Assembly (NCBI GenBank): GCA_001873105.1
Contig: MNYN01000049.1
Location: 1-35,409 of the forward strand
DNA length: 35,409 nt
Source: Flavobacteriaceae bacterium CG2_30_34_30
Lineage (GTDB): Bacteria > Bacteroidota > Bacteroidia > Flavobacteriales > Flavobacteriaceae
Direction of reading: 5' to 3'
Shown piece after piece: positions 24,026 to 31,423 of this stretch (within the stretch, counting starts at the first letter, position 1; each line of letters opens with the position of its first letter). The notes under the pieces were generated by a model. It did no database searches, was not told the DNA's origin, and worked only from the letters and a program-made list of their open reading frames with translations. The position numbers and the translations under genes are program-made.

Positions 24026-26245
24026 TTATAACCCACTTGTCCAACCAATTGCCCAAGTAGGGGTATTGGCTCCGTTTCCTGCACCTGTAGTATTGCCTAC
24101 CGTTACAAAATTTTGATTGGCACCTGTATAATTAGTAATTATAAATCCTGAAGCAGGATTTTCAAATTGCATTGGATTAATAGATAACGCATTAGCTTCA
24201 ATTCTTGCTGCAGCTTCGGCATCAGTAGCTGTAACTTTTACCCCTAGATTTATAGAATTTGTATAGAAATTTGTAATAGTAATGTTTCCACCGCCTTCTT
24301 TAAAGAATAAGGCACCTTCGGTAACTGGACCTACTACAGAAATATTAGAAAGTGTTGTTGTAGTTACAGGAGTAGCGTTACCGTTATCGCCATTGTTAGA
24401 TCCTTCAATCCCTGCTTTTGCCCCATTTTTCATGTACCAGTTTGATCCGTTACCAGACCATCCATCAGCAAAGTCTATAGAGTCATCGCCACTACCAACA
24501 GAAACTAAATTATTACCGGAAACGGTTCCACCAAAAAACTCAATACCATCATCACCACCATTTAATGATTGTACAAATTCAAAAGTAGTGCCAGAACCTA
24601 CACCAAATAGGGACACTCCATTAAACTCTTTATCATTAGAAAATGTGGCACCGGTATATTCAATTCTTAGATAACGAATAGAACCAGAGTTGTCATTGGC
24701 ATTATTACCACCGTATAAAACATCACCTACTTCAGAAAGTACGTTTGTGCCTTTATTTGTTGGTGCATCGCCAGCAATTACTAGACCACCCCAATCACCA
24801 GGAGCTGGAGATGAGGAGTTAGAAGTCATAACAACAGGATTATTTGCTTCACCTTGAATAAAAATTTTCCCACCTTTTTCAACAGCAATAAATGCTGATG
24901 TTCCTCCTGTTGCTTTAATAGTTGTTCCAGCAGGAATAGTTAGTGAACCACCGCTTTTTATTAAAAATGAACCTGTAAGAAAATATTCTGTACTTGCGTT
25001 TAATATTACATTGCTAGTTACTTCACCAGCTAAGTTTTCTGAAGCGGCACCACTATTATCAAGACCTGCAGTCCATCCAGCAGCCCAATCTGGAGACGCA
25101 GCTCCATTACCGGCACCAGTTGTAACACCTTCGGTATAGAAAGATTGATTGGTTCCAGTATAGTCAGTGGCAACTAAATCTAGAGGAGCGTTTGCAAATT
25201 GTATGTTATTAATGTCTAAAAGTCCAGCTTCAATTCTTGCAGCAGCTTCGCTGTCTGAACTAGTAACTTTAATGCCGAGGTTTACGTTACTTGTATAAAA
25301 ATTGTTTATTGTGAAATTTCCACCACCTTCTTTATAGAATAGTGCACCTTCAGTAACGGGACCAACTACAGTAATGTTGTTGAGTGTGGTTGTAGTAACA
25401 GGTGATGCGTTTCCGTTATCACCGTTATTTGAACCCTCTATACCGGCTTTTGCTCCACCAGACATATACCAATTGTTTCCGTTTCCTGCCCAACCATCTG
25501 CAAAATCAATAGAGTCATCGCCACTACCCACGGAAACAAGGTTGTTCCCATTTACTGACCCACCGAAAAATTCAATACCATCATCTCCACTATTGAATGA
25601 TTGTACAAATTCAAAAGTTGTTCCTGAACCTACGCCAAATAATGAAACACCGTTAAATTCTTTATCATTAGAGAAAGTTGCTCCAGTATATTCTACTCTA
25701 AGGTAACGAATAGAACCGGAATTGTCGTTTGGATTATTACCACCGTAAGTAACATCGCCTACTTCGGATAAAACATCGGTACCTTTGTTAGTGGGTGCAT
25801 TACCAGCAATTACTAGTCCACCCCAGTCACCAGCAGCTGGCGTTTGAGATCCTGAAGTCATTACTACGGGAGCAGAAGCGTTTCCGTTTACAAATAGTTG
25901 TGCGCCACGTTCTATAGCTATATAGGCAGAAGTACCACCAGTAGCTCTAATTATCGTTCCAGCATTTATGGTTAATGAAGCTCCAGATTTTACAATATAA
26001 GCACCTGTAAGTTCATATGCTACGGAAGCATCAAGTGTTGTGGCTTCGGTTACTTCGCCAAATAATAGGTTTTCTACACAAGGCACACAGGCAGAGCCAC
26101 CACAATCTACACCATCTTCGTCACCGTTTTGAATACCATCATTACAATCTGCTACAACATTTGGACTATTGTCATCACTACTACAAGAAACCACAAGAAT
26201 CATAGTGAATAGAACAAACATTAAATTAATTACATTTTTTTTCAT
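24026..26245 (-). CDS. Lipoprotein with two near-identical beta-helix-like halves
   Basis: The 739-residue protein has a lipoprotein signal (VVSC, C21; SSDD follows). A cysteine motif comes next (DCNDGIQNGDEDGVDCGG, residues 33-50, then CVPC), a type of disulphide or calcium-binding module seen in Bacteroidota surface proteins. Two repeats of about 338 residues follow (58-395 and 402-739). They share long identical stretches, such as SNDKEFNGVSLFGVGSGTTF and GDDSIDFADGW. Their glycine-rich strands (GASLTINAGTIIRATGG, WGGLVIAGNAP) resemble a right-handed parallel beta-helix. The gene lies 50 bp after the TonB-dependent receptor on the same strand. It is probably the receptor's surface-exposed partner, comparable in position to SusD but with another fold. 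Confidence 0.8.
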   Translation of the reverse strand: MKKNVINLMFVLFTMILVVSCSSDDNSPNVVADCNDGIQNGDEDGVDCGGSACVPCVENLLFGEVTEATTLDASVAYELTGAYIVKSGASLTINAGTIIRATGGTSAYIAIERGAQLFVNGNASAPVVMTSGSQTPAAGDWGGLVIAGNAPTNKGTDVLSEVGDVTYGGNNPNDNSGSIRYLRVEYTGATFSNDKEFNGVSLFGVGSGTTFEFVQSFNSGDDGIEFFGGSVNGNNLVSVGSGDDSIDFADGWAGNGNNWYMSGGAKAGIEGSNNGDNGNASPVTTTTLNNITVVGPVTEGALFYKEGGGNFTINNFYTSNVNLGIKVTSSDSEAAARIEAGLLDINNIQFANAPLDLVATDYTGTNQSFYTEGVTTGAGNGAASPDWAAGWTAGLDNSGAASENLAGEVTSNVILNASTEYFLTGSFLIKSGGSLTIPAGTTIKATGGTSAFIAVEKGGKIFIQGEANNPVVMTSNSSSPAPGDWGGLVIAGDAPTNKGTNVLSEVGDVLYGGNNANDNSGSIRYLRIEYTGATFSNDKEFNGVSLFGVGSGTTFEFVQSLNGGDDGIEFFGGTVSGNNLVSVGSGDDSIDFADGWSGNGSNWYMKNGAKAGIEGSNNGDNGNATPVTTTTLSNISVVGPVTEGALFFKEGGGNITITNFYTNSINLGVKVTATDAEAAARIEANALSINPMQFENPASGFIITNYTGANQNFVTVGNTTGAGNGANTPTWAIGWTSGL
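24029..26074. repeat. Internal direct duplication in the 24026-26245 gene
   Basis: The two halves (24029-25042 and 25061-26074) each encode about 338 residues and line up with few length changes. Protein identity is high while synonymous bases differ in many codons. So the duplication is not very recent, or codons have drifted under selection for protein sequence. Confidence 0.85.
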
Positions 26246-26295
26246 TTTTTTTGATTTTAAAGATTAGATTAGAGATTCGATTTTTATGATAAATT

Positions 26296-29157
26296 TTAAA
26301 TTTTATAGATTAATGATAGTTTAAAGTCATATCCTTTTTTGTAGGACAAAATAGTAATATCTCTTTCTTGAACTCCCCCTTGAACATCTGGGTTTATGTC
26401 ACCATTTACTGCTTCTTGAAATCTTTTTATTTTAGGATTTAACAAGTTTTTTGCTGTGATACCTAAAGAGATGTTTTTAGATAGTTGTGTTTTTAATATA
26501 AAATCTAAAGTTGCTACACCTTCTTCAATAATATTACCCTTTCCGAAATTTCCTAGAGCAAAAATTCTATCTGAAAAGTAATTTGCTGCTAGTGTTACTT
26601 GTATGTTTTTGTTTTTTGAAAAGTCTTTATAATAGGTTACATCTGCATTTAATAAAAAATCTGATGCACCTGTAATATCTGTTTCAGAATAAGTGGGTGT
26701 AAATGATATTGGAAAACCAGCGGCTGAGGTTTCTTCAACAATTTTATCTTCAGACAGGTCTTGGTTGGTAACCATATATGTACCGTTAATGCCTGTTGAT
26801 ATATTCTTTTTCAATGTTGTTCCACTTGCTAGTGTTTTTTCGGTTTCAAACAATGATTTTCTAAATTCTAATTCAGCTCCAAAAGCTGTTGCTTCATCTC
26901 CAGTGTTTGCCCAACTAATATCATTCGAGGCAGAGTTAAGTAAAATGGTGTTTATCGGGTCTTCTATTAATTTTCCAAAAGCTGCAACAGAGAGTATTTC
27001 ACTTGTTTTAGGAAAAAACTCCCATTTTATATCTACGTTATAATCTGTTGATGAATTTAATCCTGGATTTCCTTGATAGTCTTGGTTTACTTCTTGAAAA
27101 AGGAAAAGTGCTCTTTCTTTAAATTGAGGTAATGTATAGGTTTTGCTTGCAGCAAATTTTAGGTTTTGTTTTTCGTTTAGTTCATATTTTAGTGATATTG
27201 CCGGAAGCACTTCAAAAGTATCTAAATCATTACTTGCACCGATTGGGTCAAGTGATGTGGACCATTCAATAAATTGATTTATTTGTTCCACTCTAACACC
27301 AGCAAGCACAGTAAATTTAGAAGAAAAGGCGTATTCAAAATTTATAAACCCTGCATGAATTTTTTGATTACCTTTATAAAATTGAGGTGTTAAAGGATCA
27401 ACATTTGAGTTTAAACCTCCTCTAAAGGTTTCAATGCTAAAAAGTCCAGCGTTAAAATTTTCTTGTGTGAAATAGGAGTCAACATTGTAAATATTTTCTA
27501 CAATGGGTTGTGTTACTTGACTTCGTGGTGCAAATCTGATATTAAATTGAGTTGCTTCATAATTCACATCTTTAAATCTTCCGTTATAACCTACAGTTAT
27601 TTTACCTCTAAACTCTTCGTCTTCGTTTTTATTGAACTTAAAAGTAGTTGCAAAATTTCCGGCTAATTCTTCTTCAACTAACTCTCCGTAAAATCTATGG
27701 TTGTCAGATGATGATGAAATTAATTGAAAAGACTTTGGTCCATTAGGATTGTTATTATCAGCAGGTAACAAAGTTATTTGTCTTCTGTTTGGTTCATCGC
27801 TTTCAAGATAGTTATAAGAGCCTCCCCAATTAATTTGTAATTTCTCACCAATTTTGTGATCACCTAGTAGTTGATGAACAAACAATTGAGTTCTTTCAAA
27901 AACAGCTCTTTGTATAAAGCCGCCACCATTTGCAGCATCGTCGTCTTTATCTACTATTCCAAAAAACTCTTTTTGCTGTTCGCTAGTTGAATTTAAAAAA
28001 AGACCATTATAGCTAAAACTTTGGTTTTTATGTTTAAGCCCAACATTAGTCATTGCGGTTGTATTGGTATTGTAGGCGTAGTTCACAAAATCAAAGTCTG
28101 AGTCTGGCACGGCACTTACATTTACACCACCCCGAGAAATACCCTCATTAAATTCATATCCGTTATTAAAGGAAGCAACTCCAAAAAGATTAACTTTTGT
28201 GGTTTCAGTTATATTAAAAGATTCTCCTCCTTTTAATGAAAGACCACCGTTAATTGGGGTTGAGATTTTACCTCTGTCCCAGCTTGTGTTAAAATTGTAA
28301 TTATTGAGAGGAAATGTGGGGTAATTTTTGTCATAGAAACCAGAATTGTTAGGACCATCTGTTAAAAAAAAATCTTTTTCACCAACAGATAGAGTATTTG
28401 CTCCTGTCTCCATAACAATTTCCATAAAACCGCTTCCCTTGTAATCTTTTGAAGAAATATTAATGTTAGCACCTGCAAAATCACCATAATTTTGCGGATT
28501 ATAGGTTTTGTCAACGCCTATAAATTCAACTATATCTGTAGTAAAAACACTTAAATTTATATTCTTTCTAGAGGGATCGTTAGAAGGCAAGGGTAAGCCA
28601 TTTAAGGTTGTAATGTTATAACGATCACCTAATCCTCGAACAAAAATATTGCTAGAACCTTCTTCTTTTGAAATGCCTGTAACTTTGGTTACTGCAGTTG
28701 CAACATTGCCAACCCCTTTTCTTGAAAGTTCTTGAGCACCAATAGAAGTTTTTTGAGTTACTGCCTTTTTTTGTTCTAAGAGTAGTGCAACTTCACTTTC
28801 TTTCCTTGTAGTAGTTTTAATGATAACTTCGTCTAGTGTAGATGCACTAGCACCTATAGGTACATTGACAGTGGTTACCTTATTAGCTTCAACTTTTACA
28901 TCAAGAATTGTAATAGTTTTATACCCTACAAAACTAATTTCAAGTGTGTATAACCCTATTTCAATGTTATCAATAGAATAAAGTCCTTCTAAATCTGATG
29001 TTGTGCCTCTATCTGTGCCTTTTAATGCTATAGTTGCAAAGGGAAGTGGCTCATAATTGAATTCTTTATCAGTTATTTTTCCAACAATTGCTCCTGATTG
29101 CTGTGAAAATACTAAATGTGTAAAAAGTAGGGGTAGGAAAATTAGTTTTTTAATCAT
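26296..29157 (-). CDS. TonB-dependent outer-membrane receptor
   Basis: The 953-residue protein starts with a signal peptide (to about 18). A CarboxypepD-regulatory-like domain follows (about 20-105: GAIVGKITDKEFNYEPLPFATIAL, LYTLEISFVGYK). The plug domain spans about 125-245 (GISKEEGSSNIFVRGLGDRYNITTLNGLPLP, then NINISSKDY), and a large beta-barrel runs to the C-terminus, which ends on alternating hydrophobic residues (FKLSLIYKI). It imports a bulky or scarce ligand with TonB energy. It is not a plain SusC, since no SusD follows. The partner appears to be the duplicated lipoprotein downstream. A small lipoprotein gene lies upstream on the same strand, with a hairpin (29263-29280) in between. 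Confidence 0.93.
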   Translation of the reverse strand: MIKKLIFLPLLFTHLVFSQQSGAIVGKITDKEFNYEPLPFATIALKGTDRGTTSDLEGLYSIDNIEIGLYTLEISFVGYKTITILDVKVEANKVTTVNVPIGASASTLDEVIIKTTTRKESEVALLLEQKKAVTQKTSIGAQELSRKGVGNVATAVTKVTGISKEEGSSNIFVRGLGDRYNITTLNGLPLPSNDPSRKNINLSVFTTDIVEFIGVDKTYNPQNYGDFAGANINISSKDYKGSGFMEIVMETGANTLSVGEKDFFLTDGPNNSGFYDKNYPTFPLNNYNFNTSWDRGKISTPINGGLSLKGGESFNITETTKVNLFGVASFNNGYEFNEGISRGGVNVSAVPDSDFDFVNYAYNTNTTAMTNVGLKHKNQSFSYNGLFLNSTSEQQKEFFGIVDKDDDAANGGGFIQRAVFERTQLFVHQLLGDHKIGEKLQINWGGSYNYLESDEPNRRQITLLPADNNNPNGPKSFQLISSSSDNHRFYGELVEEELAGNFATTFKFNKNEDEEFRGKITVGYNGRFKDVNYEATQFNIRFAPRSQVTQPIVENIYNVDSYFTQENFNAGLFSIETFRGGLNSNVDPLTPQFYKGNQKIHAGFINFEYAFSSKFTVLAGVRVEQINQFIEWSTSLDPIGASNDLDTFEVLPAISLKYELNEKQNLKFAASKTYTLPQFKERALFLFQEVNQDYQGNPGLNSSTDYNVDIKWEFFPKTSEILSVAAFGKLIEDPINTILLNSASNDISWANTGDEATAFGAELEFRKSLFETEKTLASGTTLKKNISTGINGTYMVTNQDLSEDKIVEETSAAGFPISFTPTYSETDITGASDFLLNADVTYYKDFSKNKNIQVTLAANYFSDRIFALGNFGKGNIIEEGVATLDFILKTQLSKNISLGITAKNLLNPKIKRFQEAVNGDINPDVQGGVQERDITILSYKKGYDFKLSLIYKI

Positions 29158-29262
29158 TTATTTTAACTTTTTGTTTTTTGAAATTAATAAACATAGGTAG
29201 ATACATTGTAAAACATTAATCTCTTTTTGCTCTCACAGTAATGTAAGTTTTAGATAAAGGTT

Positions 29263-29280
29263 CTATGCTGCCTAGCATAG
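29263..29280 (-). promoter_or_regulatory. Hairpin between the small lipoprotein and the receptor genes
   Basis: CTATGCT (29263-29269) and AGCATAG (29274-29280) form a perfect 7-bp stem with a four-base loop, 24 bp after the lipoprotein stop. No T run follows on the minus strand, so it is not a plain terminator. It may be a processing site or attenuator that sets the ratio of the two products. Confidence 0.4.
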
Positions 29281-29304
29281 AAGAATTATTATATTTTTTA
29301 ATAC

Positions 29305-29550
29305 TTAAAATTGAAAACTATTATCAAAGCTTGGATGTGCATCATAAAATATTGCACTACAACTAGTTAAAGATTTTTCAGTAGGCATAAGAATAGAGTC
29401 GTTTTCATTTTCATTTTTGAATTTCAAATTTTCAACCTCACTATCTTTAATCAGAATAGTCTCTTCTTGAAAAATAAAGTCATCACTGCTGCAACTGGTT
29501 ACAAAGCCTAAAGCTGCGATTGACATAATTGATAAAAAGAATTTTTTCAT
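29305..29550 (-). CDS. Small lipoprotein, unknown function
   Basis: The 81-residue protein has a clear lipoprotein signal (LGFVTSC, C20, then SSDD) and a short acidic, asparagine-rich mature part that ends TSCSAIFYDAHPSFDNSFQF. No family is recognised. It is the first gene of the minus-strand receptor locus. A promoter-like TTTG-20-TATTTCTA lies 36 bp before its ATG (29586-29617). The position suggests a helper or marker of the receptor system. Confidence 0.6.
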   Translation of the reverse strand: MKKFFLSIMSIAALGFVTSCSSDDFIFQEETILIKDSEVENLKFKNENENDSILMPTEKSLTSCSAIFYDAHPSFDNSFQF

Positions 29551-29585
29551 GATTTTTAGATTTAATTTAAAAGTTATAGTTAATT

Positions 29586-29617
29586 AGAAATAGTGCTTTT
29601 AATATTTCGGTACAAAG
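29586..29617 (-). promoter_or_regulatory. Candidate promoter of the receptor locus
   Basis: On the minus strand, TTTG (29614-29617) is followed after 20 bp by TATTTCTA (29586-29593), an imperfect -7 box. The spacing fits the Bacteroidota promoter. Confidence 0.3.
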
Positions 29618-29738
29618 AAACTCCAACAATGTAAAGTGGGTGTTATCTGGTAGTTAATACTTTGTCAAGACATGGTTACCTTTGTGTTAAGGCGTTTCAG
29701 AACGTACTAAAATAGCATCTATAACATTTTAATATTCA

Positions 29739-29851
29739 GTGTTCCGTGTTCCGTGTTCCGTGTTCAGTTCCCTGTTTCCCGTTTCCCGTTCTCCGTTCCT
29801 TGTTTGTCTTACGTCTTACGACTTACGACTTTCAACTTCACGACTTACAAC
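29739..29851. repeat. Degenerate heptamer-periodic array
   Basis: Three GTGTTCC units (29739-29759) and GTGTTCA are followed, after 7 more bases, by GTTTCCC x2 (29774-29787), GTTCTCC, GTTCCTT and GTTTGTC. Then come TTACGTC, TTACGAC x2, TTTCAAC, one 8-mer (TTCACGAC) and TTACAAC. The seven-base period holds for about 110 bp while the unit changes. Both edges of the GTGTTCC part (TTCAGT on the left, GTGTTCA on the right) match the array at 5364-5453. Confidence 0.85.
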
Positions 29852-29931
29852 TTTATTTAAGACAATATGGAACTTACTAATTGAATTTATTTCTAAGTAA
29901 TGTAGTATCTTGCTGTCCATAAACTAAGATT

Positions 29932-31278
29932 ATGATGCAATGGGAACAACTCTTATCGCTTAAAAAACAAGGTGATATAACCAAAAGACTTCGCAAAGAA
30001 CAAGACGAAACCAGACTAGGGTTTGAAGTAGATTATGACCGAATTATCTTTTCATCGGCTTTTAGAAGTCTGCAGGATAAAACGCAAGTGATTCCTCTTT
30101 CAAAAACCGATTTTGTCCATACCAGACTTACGCATAGTTTAGAAGTTTCGGTAGTAGGAAGGTCTTTAGGACGGCAAGTGGGCAAGGCTATTTTAGAAAA
30201 ACACCCGCATTTAAAAGAAGTTCACGGCTATCAATTTAATGACTTTGGTGCCATTGTTGCCGCTGCATCTTTAGCGCATGATATTGGAAATCCTCCTTTT
30301 GGTCATTCCGGTGAAAAAGCAATAGGCAATTATTTTTCTAACGGAAATGGAAAGCGTTTTAAAGAATTACTCACCGAAAAACAATACCAAGACTTAGTTG
30401 ATTTTGAGGGAAATGCTAATGGGTTTAAAATTCTTACACAGAGCAGAAGCGGTGTTGAAGGCGGTTTAAGACTTTCGTATGCTACACTTGGAGCATTTAT
30501 AAAGTATCCGAAGGAATCGCTACCCAAAAAGCCAACCCCTCATATATGCGACAAGAAATTTGGTGTTTTTCAATCGGACATACTTTCATTTAAAGAAGTG
30601 GCAGAGGAATTAGGAATGATGCAAAGAGGAACTAATAATAATCTTAGTTTTCATCGCCATCCTTTAGCCTTTTTAGTGGAGGCTGCCGATGATATTTGCT
30701 ATACAATTATTGACTTTGAGGATGGAATTAATCTAGGTCTGATTGAAGAGGAATTTGCTTTAGAATACCTTATTAACTTAGTGAGAGATACTATAAATAC
30801 TTCTAAATATAATTTGCTCACTACCAAAGCAGATAGATTGAGTTATTTAAGAGCGTTGGCAATTAACACCCTAATTAAAGAAGCAGTAGTCATTTTTATA
30901 GCCAATGAAGAAGCTATCTTAAAAGGTGAATTTGAAACTTCTTTGTTAGACAAAAGCAAATTCAAGGCACAAATTGAAGATATAATTTCTATAAGTATTA
31001 AAAAAATTTATACAAGTGATGAGGTGGTGGCAAAAGAAATTTCGGGATATAAAATATTATCTTCCTTGTTAGATGTTTATACTACAGCTATTGAAAACGC
31101 ATTTTACGCGAAAGAAACCCATTTTGATAATCTGATATTGAAAGGTTTTATAGAGTTTGATAACAAAACCTTTGATAATTTTTACTATCACATAATGCAA
31201 GTTTGTTCATTTATTGCCGGACTAACCGATGGAAATGCACTTTTGACTTTCAACAAAATAAACGGCAATACCGTTTAA
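29932..31278 (+). CDS. dgt: Deoxyguanosinetriphosphate triphosphohydrolase (dGTPase)
   Basis: The 448-residue HD-domain enzyme removes triphosphate from dGTP or related dNTPs. N-terminal landmarks are DETRLGFEVDYDRIIFSSAFRSLQDKTQV (25-53). The metal site shows H68 (RLTHSLEVS), H116-D117 (SLAHDIGNPPFGHSGE) and a late aspartate in EAADDICYTIIDFEDG. The length fits the Dgt type with a C-terminal region. ATG 29932 is followed by a second ATG one codon on; either may start. Its stop overlaps a terminator hairpin. With nrdBA elsewhere in the window it takes part in dNTP balance, but the genes are not linked in an operon. Confidence 0.93.
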   Translation: MMQWEQLLSLKKQGDITKRLRKEQDETRLGFEVDYDRIIFSSAFRSLQDKTQVIPLSKTDFVHTRLTHSLEVSVVGRSLGRQVGKAILEKHPHLKEVHGYQFNDFGAIVAAASLAHDIGNPPFGHSGEKAIGNYFSNGNGKRFKELLTEKQYQDLVDFEGNANGFKILTQSRSGVEGGLRLSYATLGAFIKYPKESLPKKPTPHICDKKFGVFQSDILSFKEVAEELGMMQRGTNNNLSFHRHPLAFLVEAADDICYTIIDFEDGINLGLIEEEFALEYLINLVRDTINTSKYNLLTTKADRLSYLRALAINTLIKEAVVIFIANEEAILKGEFETSLLDKSKFKAQIEDIISISIKKIYTSDEVVAKEISGYKILSSLLDVYTTAIENAFYAKETHFDNLILKGFIEFDNKTFDNFYYHIMQVCSFIAGLTDGNALLTFNKINGNTV

Positions 31279-31286
31279 TTTTTATT
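31259..31286 (+). terminator. Terminator overlapping the dgt stop codon
   Basis: TAAACGG (31259-31265) pairs with CCGTTTA (31271-31277), followed by ATTTTTATT. The stem includes the last dgt codons and stop. Confidence 0.55.
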
Positions 31287-31311
31287 AAATAAGTTAAAAC
31301 AAAAATAAATA

Positions 31312-31342
31312 TTTGCTAATTATTTTTTTTTGTATACATTTA
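31312..31342 (+). promoter_or_regulatory. Promoter of the M36 metallopeptidase gene
   Basis: TTTG (31312-31315) and TACATTTA (31335-31342, seven of eight positions) are 19 bp apart, the best full Bacteroidota promoter match in the window. The start would lie near 31349, giving a leader of about 75 nt. Confidence 0.5.
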
Positions 31343-31423
31343 GCAACCAATAATAAATGACTTAATCACAGTATGTTTTAGAAATTAATCCACACTTTAA
31401 GTCATAATAAATCCCTTAAAATA

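Larger units (their letters stand above)
29551..29931. other. Divergent intergenic region between the receptor locus and dgt (381 bp)
   Basis: This gap contains the candidate promoter for the minus-strand locus (29586-29617), the heptamer-periodic array (29739-29851) and a weak promoter-like stretch for dgt (TTG 29881-29883, TATCTTG from 29906). No open frame or RNA gene was found. Confidence 0.6.

Noticed and set aside
24282-25706. Two similar plus-strand frames (24282-24674 and 25374-25706) opposite the duplicated lipoprotein
   Set aside because: They are antisense shadows of the two repeat copies; their similarity follows from the duplication, and they show no start signals.
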